Origin: Bacteroidales bacterium
Lineage (GTDB): Bacteria; Bacteroidota; Bacteroidia; Bacteroidales; UBA7960
Reading direction: 5' to 3'
Length of the DNA: 32,302 bases
Assembly: GCA_003559475.1 (NCBI GenBank)
Contig: PWLF01000285.1
Span: 1-32,302 of the forward strand
The position numbers and the translations under genes are program-made. Positions within the stretch are counted from its first letter, which is position 1; every line of letters starts with the position of its first letter. The notes under the pieces are model-generated. The model saw only the letters and a program-made list of their open reading frames with translations. It was not told the DNA's origin and did not search any database. Shown piece after piece: positions 19,482 to 28,092 of the stretch.

Positions 19482-20051
19482 ATGAAGAATTATTGTATAT
19501 TATTTGTTATTATCCTGATATTCTCAAATGGTAGTTGTTCCAAATATGACTGTCATCAACCGGGAGTACCGGATGCCACGCAGGAGGGGAAGAACATAAG
19601 CGGATGCGCTGTAAATGAAATAGTTGTGAGACCTACAAGAAGTTTTGGATATCCGGCATCTCATAGACTTTCTTATGAAAAAGATACCGGACGAGTTTTT
19701 TTAAGTTTGAGAGAGACCTTTTATAGCAGTTTAAATAGGGAATGTGGACTTCCTTATGAGTTAGAAGTCCGTATAGCTGCATACAATGTTTTTAATACAG
19801 GTAAAATTAAAAGCGATGATATTTACGCAACTGTTAGAATAATAAACACAGATTCTGAACAGGTAAATTACAGATATAGAGCTTTTTTGGATGGATTATC
19901 AGCCAATGTTGAGATAACAAGACTTGATACAGTTGAAAAAATTGCGTCCGGCACATTTGATTTTGAAGCTTATAAAGAAATTGATAACGATGAGTTTAAT
20001 CTTAATAAAAAAGTTTATGTCACCAATGGCATATTTGATTTTAAATATTAA
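19482..20051 (+). CDS. Hypothetical lipoprotein
   Basis: ORF open from 19434; likely start MKNYCILFVIILIFSNGSCSKYD at 19482 with lipobox-like 'SNGSC'. Function unknown. Confidence 0.65.
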   Translation: MKNYCILFVIILIFSNGSCSKYDCHQPGVPDATQEGKNISGCAVNEIVVRPTRSFGYPASHRLSYEKDTGRVFLSLRETFYSSLNRECGLPYELEVRIAAYNVFNTGKIKSDDIYATVRIINTDSEQVNYRYRAFLDGLSANVEITRLDTVEKIASGTFDFEAYKEIDNDEFNLNKKVYVTNGIFDFKY

Positions 20052-20087
20052 ATAAATGTTTAAAAAGATTATAATCTTATTTAATCT

Positions 20088-20750
20088 ATGAATAAGCTAA
20101 AAGCTTTTTTGCTAACATCTGTTTTTTGTTGTTTACATCTGACGCTAATTTCTAATGAATCCGTAAGAAATAGCATCTATATCTCTCCAAGTTATAATAG
20201 CCCCTCTGCCAATTATGGCTATCCGGTAGGATATGATGACGGTATTTCTATAAATAAATATGGCTACGGTTTTAGCATTGGATACATATATTATTTTACT
20301 AATAATGACACTTTACTTAACTATGGCATTGATTTGGCAATATTGGACATGAATCATAATAAAAATATAGTTCCGTCTAGACAGGAAAGATTTATTGGCA
20401 GTCGTATAACTTCTATAAATATTGGTCCAATCGTATCAATCGTTCCTAAAAACAAATTTCGCATTGATATTTACTCACAAGGTGCTGTTGGTTATTCAAA
20501 ATCGCGGATTTATAATCCGGAAACTAATTTTATTAACAGAAGTGACGGTAGATCAATTCAATATCGTTTTGCCACAGGAATTCGAATAGGCTATAATATG
20601 CTATATTATACTTTTGAATATAATTGGGGGCAACCAAAACTGGAATGTTATGTTGGATATCCTGTTGAAGCATGGGAAACAACTACCTATAATTTTAACC
20701 AAAATTATTTCAAGTTTGGTTTTTCATTTATTATTCCTGCTTTTAAATAA
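20088..20750 (+). CDS. Outer-membrane beta-barrel-like protein
   Basis: Signal peptide; alternating beta pattern ('YGYGFSIGYIYYFTNNDTLLNYGIDLAIL', 'FRIDIYSQGAVGYSKS', 'YRFATGIRIGYNMLYYTFEYNWG') with terminal aromatic strand 'YFKFGFSFIIPAFK'. Confidence 0.65.
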   Translation: MNKLKAFLLTSVFCCLHLTLISNESVRNSIYISPSYNSPSANYGYPVGYDDGISINKYGYGFSIGYIYYFTNNDTLLNYGIDLAILDMNHNKNIVPSRQERFIGSRITSINIGPIVSIVPKNKFRIDIYSQGAVGYSKSRIYNPETNFINRSDGRSIQYRFATGIRIGYNMLYYTFEYNWGQPKLECYVGYPVEAWETTTYNFNQNYFKFGFSFIIPAFK

Positions 20751-20770
20751 TTCAGAATTAATCATAATGA

Positions 20771-21256
20771 CTTTTCATCGTTAACTATAAAAATAATATT
20801 AATGACCTTATTATAGATATAGGAAGTAACGGTTGTGGTCATTCAGCACTTGGAGATGAGTTGTTTCAATATATTTAGCATGTTCCTTTCCAGCAGTATG
20901 GTAAAGTTTTAATTAAAAATAGTGACAGACAAGCAGCATATCATAGAGAGATATTTGATTTACCGGAGTGTTGGGAACCGGGCTTCGAAACTTATTACGT
21001 GGAGGATATGCATGAACTTAGAGAAAATGATTTGAGATTTTCAGGCAATACTTACCTGTTAAACGGTCATTTTACATTTTCTTCTGTAGCAGACTTTGCC
21101 TGGACTTTTAAGCATTTTGAAATGGGTGAAATTATTGGGGAAGAAACAGGCGGTCTGGCAATTAGCTTTGGAGATATTATTGTACAAAATCTCCCAAACT
21201 CTGACTTGCAGCTTAATGTTTTGCATAAACTATTTTTTGCGATTTTTATGCATTAG
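20771..21256 (+). pseudogene. S41 family peptidase remnant (C-terminal catalytic part; N-terminus missing, in-frame TAG)
   Basis: Frame 2 reads ...NNINDLIIDIGSNGCGHSALGDELFQYI*HVPFQQYGKVLIKNSDRQAAYHREIF...NTYLLNGHFTFSSVADFAWTFKHFEMGEIIGEETGGLAISFGD. This is the S41 'LIIDlRgNgGG...' and '..l.n..tfSSa..fa' signatures; TAG at 20876-20878 is in the same frame as the 20999-21256 ORF. Confidence 0.75.
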
Positions 21257-21555
21257 TATACCTAATTTTTATTTATATTTGCTTTCGTTAGGGATGTGTT
21301 TTAAACACACATTTTTATGTCTTTGATATTATGAAGTACTTGCAATTGAGAGTTTAACGACTCGCGAATAAAAAATAAAATGCAGGCTAAATTAGACATT
21401 AAGAGAGTTATTCTACAAATTAAGGCTGATTTATATCTAATTAAATCGCATAATCAAGACACATTGAACTTAATAATTAATTAAGAAAAAGGTTTATTTT
21501 TAACATACACATAGGTTTAAAATTTCTTATTATTAACTTTAAAAAAACACATATT

Positions 21556-21927
21556 ATGAAAAAAAATTTTGCTATTTTAGGTTTAATGCTTTTTGCTTTT
21601 TTTATTAATGTAAATCACGCACAAAAGGAATCAAATATTGTTGTTGATGATTTAGAAACTGCTTGTGAGCATCTTGACGCTTTGATAATTATTATAAATG
21701 AACAAGTAGAATTAGTTAATAGTGTTCCATTAAAAGATATCACGGGAATAAAAAAAGCTAAACTTGATTCATTAAAAAACATTCATGAGGAAATTGGCTC
21801 ATCTATTCAAGAAAAAGGGATTGAAAAATCTGAAATAGAAGAATGTGAGTCATATGATGAGTTTACAGAATTAATGCAGTCTGCTATTCCAAAGTTAAGC
21901 GAGTGTTATCAATCATTAGAGGATTAA
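21556..21927 (+). CDS. Small secreted hypothetical protein
   Basis: 123 aa with signal peptide 'MKKNFAILGLMLFAFFINVNHAQ'; Glu/Lys-rich helical remainder; no family recognised. Confidence 0.6.
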   Translation: MKKNFAILGLMLFAFFINVNHAQKESNIVVDDLETACEHLDALIIIINEQVELVNSVPLKDITGIKKAKLDSLKNIHEEIGSSIQEKGIEKSEIEECESYDEFTELMQSAIPKLSECYQSLED

Positions 21928-22039
21928 TTTTTTATGAGTTGCTTGTTTTTATTGAGTAAATGCAACAGCATTTATAACTTGATATAATGTTGTTTTATTT
22001 GTAACCGAGTTAATTGTTTTAACTAAAAATTATACTACT

Positions 22040-22840
22040 ATGAAAATATTATTAAAATTATTTATTGTAATGCTGTTAGGAACTTTATCCTACGGACAAA
22101 ATTCGGATGTGTCACCTTCTATTGATATTAATATGGTACTTATACCGGAAGGAGAGTTTGAGCATGATTCGCGTAAAATTATTGTTCCCGGCTTTTGGAT
22201 GAGTGAAGAAATTACAAACAAAGAATTCAGAGAGTTTATTGATGATTTAAAAGCAAACCCGGATGATAGTTTAGGATTAATGAATCTTAGCAAAGTCGTA
22301 AAAGATAAAGATTTAAGTAATGCCATAACATTTTTTAGTTACAAGGAAGTTTTAAATAACATAACTTATTCTAAAGGGTGGAATGGAGGAGATTTTGAAA
22401 ATTATTTTTATTCGGAAAAATATGATGATTATCCTGTCGTAGGAGTTTCATTTGAAAGCGCCCGGTTTTTCTGTATATGGAAAACTAAACAATTAAATAA
22501 ACAAAGAGAAAAAAATGATTTGCCTCCTTTAGCTGATATTAGACTACCAACCGAAAGCGAATGGTTATATGCAGCAAAAGGGAATAAAGAAAGAAAGAAG
22601 CAACCAACATCTTCTGAATTACATCCGGCTAAGAGCGGAGATAGTAACATATATGGATTACATAACATTAATAGTAATGTTAGCGAATGGACAAGCAATA
22701 TATCAGAAGAAGGAAAAGGTCTTATTAAGGGCAGTTCATGGGAAAAAACAGTAACTATTGATGAAAGAATAATAAAACCTGTTGATTACAAAAGCAACTC
22801 CGTAGGTTTCAGAGTAGTTATGAGCGACTTAGGAGAATAA
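22040..22840 (+). CDS. SUMF1/formylglycine-generating-enzyme-like domain protein (secreted)
   Basis: 'MVLIPEGEFEHDSRKIIVPGFWMSEEITNKEFREFI', 'YPVVGVSFESARFFCIWKTKQLN', 'DIRLPTESEWLYAAKG', 'NVSEWTSN', 'KGSSWEK...SVGFRVVMSD'. Confidence 0.85.
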   Translation: MKILLKLFIVMLLGTLSYGQNSDVSPSIDINMVLIPEGEFEHDSRKIIVPGFWMSEEITNKEFREFIDDLKANPDDSLGLMNLSKVVKDKDLSNAITFFSYKEVLNNITYSKGWNGGDFENYFYSEKYDDYPVVGVSFESARFFCIWKTKQLNKQREKNDLPPLADIRLPTESEWLYAAKGNKERKKQPTSSELHPAKSGDSNIYGLHNINSNVSEWTSNISEEGKGLIKGSSWEKTVTIDERIIKPVDYKSNSVGFRVVMSDLGE

Positions 22841-23057
22841 AAAACTAAACTTTTTGCGTGAACTTTTTTAACAAATTTTTACTTTTTAATTCTTCAAGCT
22901 ATTAGGGATTACAAAACTGTTCATAATTCTTAAAAAAATGGACATCTGTTTAACCTGTGCTCATTTGAGACTCATCAAAACTTATAAATGTTCATAAATA
23001 AGCAATAATTGGACGTATTTTTTTGGTAATATCAAAAATTGAACATATATTTGCAAG

Positions 23058-24212
23058 GTGTTCAAAAAAAGTAAAATAATGAACAAATCAAGAAATGAAA
23101 AATTTGATAGAAAAAAACCTTTCAATGATTTACCATTATTACCACCTGATAAAGATATTGAAAATAACCCTGTCATTTTAAAGCAATTAGTATTAGCATC
23201 GAGGGCTTTAGCATCTGTAAATGGCAGTTTAAAGAGACTACCTAATCCATTAATGTTGATAAACACATTATCTTTACAAGAAGCAAAAACATCTACAGAG
23301 ATTGAAAATATATTTACAACCGAAGACGAATTATACAAGGCAATTTCAGACACATATAAAAAAAGGGATATAAATCCGGCTACGAAAGAAGTCTTAAAAT
23401 ACCGGGAAGCACTTTGGGCAGGTTACAAAGAATTACAAAAAAGCCAAAAAATTGAAACTAATTTAATTAAACAGATTTTTAATCAAATAAAAAAAACTTC
23501 TTCAGGTTATAGACCTCCACAGGCTCAGGTAGTGATTAAACGGGGAGAAAGTGAATTACGCCCGGGCGAGACAATCTACACACCTACCAGAGGAGATGAG
23601 TTTATAGAAAAATTAATGGAGAATTTAATAGATTATCTTAATGATGATGAAAAATATCCGGCAGATCCATTATTAAAAATGTGTGTTTCACATTATCAGT
23701 TCGAAGCAATTCATCCCTTTCAAGACGGAAATGGCAGAACAGGTCGAATTTTGAATCTTCTATATTTATTTAACAAAGGATTGTTGAGTCAACCGATACT
23801 TTATATGTCAAAGTTTATAATTCTAAATAAAGAGGATTATTATTTTAAATTAGGAGCAGTAAGTCAGCGAAATAAATGGGAAGATTGGGTTTTGTTTATG
23901 CTGGAAGCAGTAGAAAAAACTTCTATATTAACAGATAACAGGATTAATGAGATATTATCACAAATGGAAAGCACGCTTATATATGCCAAAGATAAAATGA
24001 AGTGGTATAATAAAGAAATAAACGAAGTAATATTCAGTCAGCCTTATATAAAACCTAATCTAATCGGAAAAACTATTGGAAAAACATCAAGAACTACATT
24101 GACAAAATACATGAATGAATTAGTAAACAATAAAATACTTACACCCAAAAAAGATGGAGTTGAAGTGTTTTATATAAATGAAGATTTAATAAGAATATTG
24201 GAAGGAAGCTAA
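23058..24212 (+). CDS. Fic family protein (probable AMP transferase), class II with N-terminal inhibitory motif
   Basis: Motif 'HPFQDGNGRTGR' (canonical HPFxDGNGRxxR); N-terminal 'STEIEN' (23292-23309) fits the [S/T]xxxE[G/N] inhibitory motif; C-terminal winged-helix-like region. Confidence 0.94.
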   Translation: MFKKSKIMNKSRNEKFDRKKPFNDLPLLPPDKDIENNPVILKQLVLASRALASVNGSLKRLPNPLMLINTLSLQEAKTSTEIENIFTTEDELYKAISDTYKKRDINPATKEVLKYREALWAGYKELQKSQKIETNLIKQIFNQIKKTSSGYRPPQAQVVIKRGESELRPGETIYTPTRGDEFIEKLMENLIDYLNDDEKYPADPLLKMCVSHYQFEAIHPFQDGNGRTGRILNLLYLFNKGLLSQPILYMSKFIILNKEDYYFKLGAVSQRNKWEDWVLFMLEAVEKTSILTDNRINEILSQMESTLIYAKDKMKWYNKEINEVIFSQPYIKPNLIGKTIGKTSRTTLTKYMNELVNNKILTPKKDGVEVFYINEDLIRILEGS

Positions 24213-24319
24213 TAACAGATTTTGTTTTAGAGCAGATTTAAAAAATACGATAAAGTCGCAAAAGAAGTATTACCTTGGCAATAAAACGCTTTTGCCGGCA
24301 TTACCCCCTCTCTTTTTGC

Positions 24320-24402
24320 AAAACACACTCTGTGCAACTCTGTGAAAAAACTCTGTGAAACACTGTGGTTAAACAATAACAGCACTTTGTGATTATTTGA
24401 AG
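24320..24402. repeat. Dispersed intergenic 'CTCTGTGGTTAAA' repeat, family 2, copy C (longest)
   Basis: ACACACTCTGTGCAACTCTGTGAAAAAACTCTGTGAAACACTGTGGTTAAACAATAACAGCACTTTGTGATTATTTGAAGG, with internal CTCTGTG reiteration. Confidence 0.7.
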
Positions 24403-24627
24403 GAAATTACCTTAATTAACTTCGCTGTCTCTTAATAAAGTCAAAGGCATTTGGGAAGATTATTATTTTTTAAAAAATTTAAATGCTTTATTTGTTTGTA
24501 ATATTTATTGAAAAACATCGAAACTACTGATTAATAATTTGATTTCGCCAAAATATCTTATCCATAGCTTCAAACTTCGTTCTACTCTTCTATACAAATT
24601 TCAATACATTCTGTTACTTATTAATTA

Positions 24628-25656
24628 TCAATCAAGAGTTCTAACACATCTTAAAGAATAGCCGTAAGATACCAAAGGATCACTGGTAAAGGTCAACATA
24701 AGATACATTTTATCCGAATTATATCTTAAAAATCTATGAAAAGTTTCAACACTACCACTTGATGACCACCAAAAACCTTTTTCTCCCATTCTGGTAAATG
24801 TTTTGTCGCCTTCAACATACCCTCCCGGAAGACCTGAAAATCCGGTATTATTGTTAATAGCAGAATTATTTCCAACATCACACTCCACTGAACTAAAATT
24901 CCAGTCATTATAATCAGTTAATGCTGAGCCAACAGCATTATGTACATCATCACATTGATACTCTGAATTAATAAATAAGTAACGATGAGTCAAATCACCC
25001 CAGTCGCAATCAACACCCGTTTGATTCATACCTTCTCCTCCATTAGGTACATGAAAACCGTCGGGGCAAATTCCTTGAGATTTAGCCGGAGGAAGGTCGC
25101 CAATTCTATCCCAATCCATAGCGGCACTCCACTGGTAAAGGTATCCGTATTCATCAAAATATGTTGCACAGTCATCATTATAGCAACCACACCAGCCCAC
25201 GTCTTCGCCATCTTCCCAGGCAACAGACGTACATCCATTATCATATTTCAAGTTTTCTGCAAACCAACATCTGCCTCCAATTTGTACTAACTTATAAACA
25301 TATCCATCATACTCAATCTCATATTCATAGGTGGTTCCTTCAAGTCCTTCACAAGGATTTTCTAAAAGTTCCGGTTCAGGACCACACCATATTTCATGCC
25401 ATTCATCTAACCAAATTTCAAAACATCGGGTTATTGAGTTATAAATAATCAAAGATTCAGCAGGATTATCTATAGCATCTCTTTGAGATTGCATCATTCT
25501 GGGTAATAAAAATCCTTTATCTTCAGAAATAAGCTCAAGAACAGCTGAAGGATGTGCTTCATTATCTGATGTATCACTAATTGCTATTCTTTGTTGTGAG
25601 TATATAAATATAGGAGATAGAAAAATTAATAAAATTAAACTTTTTGTTGTCTGCAT
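24628..25656 (-). CDS. Secreted FISUMP-domain protein
   Basis: Signal peptide; 'DTSDNEAHPSAVLELISEDKGFLLPRMMQSQRDAI' start; 'YKLVQIGGRCWFAENLKYDNG', 'SQGICPDGFHVPNGGE', 'GFSGLPGGYVEGD...YGYSLRCVRTLD'. Confidence 0.9.
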   Translation of the reverse strand: MQTTKSLILLIFLSPIFIYSQQRIAISDTSDNEAHPSAVLELISEDKGFLLPRMMQSQRDAIDNPAESLIIYNSITRCFEIWLDEWHEIWCGPEPELLENPCEGLEGTTYEYEIEYDGYVYKLVQIGGRCWFAENLKYDNGCTSVAWEDGEDVGWCGCYNDDCATYFDEYGYLYQWSAAMDWDRIGDLPPAKSQGICPDGFHVPNGGEGMNQTGVDCDWGDLTHRYLFINSEYQCDDVHNAVGSALTDYNDWNFSSVECDVGNNSAINNNTGFSGLPGGYVEGDKTFTRMGEKGFWWSSSGSVETFHRFLRYNSDKMYLMLTFTSDPLVSYGYSLRCVRTLD

Positions 25657-25744
25657 AATTATTTTTATTAGTAATAAATGTTATATAATAGTAGTAAAAT
25701 TGTAAGATAATCTTTTTAGTTGATACAAAAATAATAAAAATAAT

Positions 25745-25778
25745 ATTGCAGGTAATTTTTTTTTTATACTTTTGCAAT
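25745..25778 (+). promoter_or_regulatory. Putative Bacteroidetes-type promoter of ffs (TTG ... TANNTTTG)
   Basis: TTGCAG at about 25747 and TACTTTTG (TAnnTTTG) at about 25768-25775, just upstream of the predicted RNA 5' end. Confidence 0.5.
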
Positions 25779-25876
25779 GGGTAAGTCTTATACGACCAGC
25801 TCCTACCGAATTCCCCCAGGTCCGAAAGGAAGCAAGGGTAAGGTGGTTGTAGCGGTGCGATATAAGTAACTTACCC
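25779..25876 (+). ncRNA. ffs: Signal recognition particle RNA, bacterial small type (4.5S)
   Basis: 'CCCCCAGGTCCGAAAGGAAGCAAGGGTAAGG' matches the conserved SRP domain IV core (AGGTCCGGAAGGAAGCAGC..); complementary ends GGGTAAGT.../...ACTTACCC close the hairpin. Confidence 0.94.
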
Positions 25877-25983
25877 TTTTTTATTTTTTAAAAACATATT
25901 TTTTTATTTTTGTATTCAGAAATTGACTATTTTTATTTTTTTATAATAAGATTAATAATTGTTTAACTAAAAAATATATACTA

Positions 25984-26637
25984 ATGAAATTTTTTATTGA
26001 TACAGCTAACCTCGATCAGATAAAACAAGCAAATGAGCTTGGAATTTTAGACGGAGTAACTACAAATCCTTCTTTGATGGCTAAAGAAGGTATTACAGGA
26101 CACGATAATATAATGAAGCATTATGTTGATATTTGCAATATTGTAAATGGTGATGTTAGTGCAGAAGTTATAGCTACAGAATATGATAAAATTATCAAAG
26201 AAGGAGAAGCTTTAGCATCGCTGCATGAGAATATTGTTGTTAAGGTTCCAATGATAAAAGATGGTATTAAGGCTATAAAATATCTTTCATCAAATAATAT
26301 AAAAACCAATTGCACTCTTGTTTTTTCAGCCGGACAGGCACTATTAGCGGCTAAAGCAGGTGCCACTTATCTGTCTCCATTCATTGGAAGATTAGATGAC
26401 ATATCTTATGACGGCGTTTCTCTTATCGAACAAATAGTTTATATATACAATACCCATGGGTTTGAAACGGAAGTTCTTGCTGCAAGTATAAGACATAGTA
26501 ATCATATTATAAAATGTGCTGAAGCCGGAGCAGATGTAGTTACATGCCCACTTGATCCAATTTTAAAACTGTTAGATCACCCTCTAACAAACATTGGACT
26601 GGAGAAATTTTTAGCAGACTATAAAAAAGGGAATTAA
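25984..26637 (+). CDS. fsa: Fructose-6-phosphate aldolase / transaldolase-like protein
   Basis: '[36 protein letters not shown]', 'NIVVKVPM' (Schiff-base Lys), '[31 protein letters not shown]'. Confidence 0.95.
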   Translation: MKFFIDTANLDQIKQANELGILDGVTTNPSLMAKEGITGHDNIMKHYVDICNIVNGDVSAEVIATEYDKIIKEGEALASLHENIVVKVPMIKDGIKAIKYLSSNNIKTNCTLVFSAGQALLAAKAGATYLSPFIGRLDDISYDGVSLIEQIVYIYNTHGFETEVLAASIRHSNHIIKCAEAGADVVTCPLDPILKLLDHPLTNIGLEKFLADYKKGN

Positions 26638-26651
26638 TTTTTTTAAACTAA

Positions 26652-28052
26652 ATGCTAATGAACTTGACTAAATTTTTATTTTATTCAATAATTGTTTTAT
26701 TGATATTTTTTTCGCATTCTGCAGAAGCGCAAGATATACGAGAAGATAGAGTGTCGGAAGTCATTGAGAAAAACCCTGATAAAGAGTTTTTAATATACAA
26801 ATATCCTATAAGAGAGCAAATTGCTCCTCCGGTTGTCAGAAGAACTGAGAGAGCTTTTGAAGATGCAGACAGTTTAAATGCCGATTTTATATTAATTCAC
26901 ATGAATACTTATGGCGGCATGGTTGAATCAGCTGACAGCATAAGGACAAAAGTAATGCAGTCAAAAATTCCTGTTATCGTATTCATTGACAATAATGCGG
27001 CATCTGCAGGAGCTTTAATATCAATAGCAGCTGACAGGATATATATGAGACCGGGAGGAAATATAGGCGCTGCAACAGTTGTTGATCAAACAGGAGAAGA
27101 AGTGCCTGACAAATTTCAGTCATATATGAGGTCTATGATGCGTTCTACAGCTGAAGCAAAAGATCGTGACCCCCTGATTGCTCAAGCTATGGTTGACCCC
27201 TCTTTTGAAATTAAAGGAGTTGTGGAAAAAGGGAAAGTCTTAACTTTTACATCATCAGAAGCACTGGAATGGGGTTTTTGTGAAGGAATAGCTGAAAATA
27301 CAAAACAAGTTCTGGAATTAGCAGGAATAGAAAATTATACTATAATTGAACAAGAACTTACTGTTACTGACCGTATTATTAACTTTTTAATCAGCCCTTT
27401 AGTAAGCGGTATCCTTATAATGCTCATTATGGGTGGTTTATATTTTGAATTGCAAACACCGGGAGTTGGTTTTCCAATATTTGTTTCCGTTTTAGCAGCA
27501 TCATTATATTTTGCCCCTCTTTATGCAGAAGGAATTGCAGAACACTGGGAGATAGCATTGTTTATTGTAGGGATTATTTTAATAGGTGTTGAATTATTTG
27601 CTATCCCGGGTTTTGGTTTTACCGGTATATTGGGAGCTGTGTTTGTTATAACAGGATTAACTCTTGCTATGGTTGATAGCAATGGGTTAGACTATACAGG
27701 CGTCCCACTTCAGGAAGTTCTAATGGCTTTCATGATTGTTATTATAGCTATGTTTCTTTCTATCTCATCGTCAATGTATTTAAGTCAAAAACTATTTTCT
27801 ACATCAAGATTTGGCGAACTTGCACTTAATACAGTTCAAGAAACATCATCGGGATATAGCTCAGCAAACCCTCAAATGTCAATATTAATTGGTAAAACAG
27901 GTGTTGCAAAAACTATGTTAAGACCAAGCGGAAAAATTGAAATTGATGATGATATATACGATGCTACCGCTTTAACCGGGTTTATTGACAAAGGAGAAAA
28001 AGTTAAAGTTGTTAAACATGAAACTTCTCAGGTTTTTGTAATAAAAACATGA
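26652..28052 (+). CDS. NfeD family protein (N-terminal ClpP-class serine protease domain plus membrane and OB-fold NfeD domain)
   Basis: 'DFILIHMNTYGGMVESADSIRTKVMQSKIPVIVFIDNNAASAGALISIAADRIYMRPGGNIGAATVV'; TM cluster; C-term 'LIGKTGVAKTMLRPSGKIEIDDDIYDA'. Confidence 0.94.
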   Translation: MLMNLTKFLFYSIIVLLIFFSHSAEAQDIREDRVSEVIEKNPDKEFLIYKYPIREQIAPPVVRRTERAFEDADSLNADFILIHMNTYGGMVESADSIRTKVMQSKIPVIVFIDNNAASAGALISIAADRIYMRPGGNIGAATVVDQTGEEVPDKFQSYMRSMMRSTAEAKDRDPLIAQAMVDPSFEIKGVVEKGKVLTFTSSEALEWGFCEGIAENTKQVLELAGIENYTIIEQELTVTDRIINFLISPLVSGILIMLIMGGLYFELQTPGVGFPIFVSVLAASLYFAPLYAEGIAEHWEIALFIVGIILIGVELFAIPGFGFTGILGAVFVITGLTLAMVDSNGLDYTGVPLQEVLMAFMIVIIAMFLSISSSMYLSQKLFSTSRFGELALNTVQETSSGYSSANPQMSILIGKTGVAKTMLRPSGKIEIDDDIYDATALTGFIDKGEKVKVVKHETSQVFVIKT

Positions 28053-28092
28053 TTTAAGATTGCCTTTTTCGGCATCAAAATGCTTTTAAATA

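Noticed and set aside
20999-21256. 85-aa ORF as an intact independent gene
   Set aside because: It continues in frame upstream of its GTG 'start' across a TAG into further S41-like sequence, so it is better read as a pseudogene fragment.
21096-21326. 76-aa plus-strand ORF overlapping the S41 remnant in another frame
   Set aside because: Out-of-frame shadow of the peptidase remnant with no recognisable domain.
22040-22840. SUMF1-like protein as a true sulfatase-activating enzyme
   Set aside because: The fold signature is present, but no sulfatase is nearby and the C-terminal active-site cysteines expected of catalytic FGEs are not evident; domain-level call only.
6963-25656. A complete diversity-generating retroelement within the window
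   Set aside because: No reverse transcriptase ORF, no Avd-like ORF and no recognisable template repeat seen; only target-like C-termini are present, so the DGR idea stays a hypothesis needing the rest of the genome.
28052-28092. Terminator hairpin ATTGCCTTTTTCGGCATC after nfeD
   Set aside because: The stem is only about 4 bp with a short T-run; not strong enough to list.
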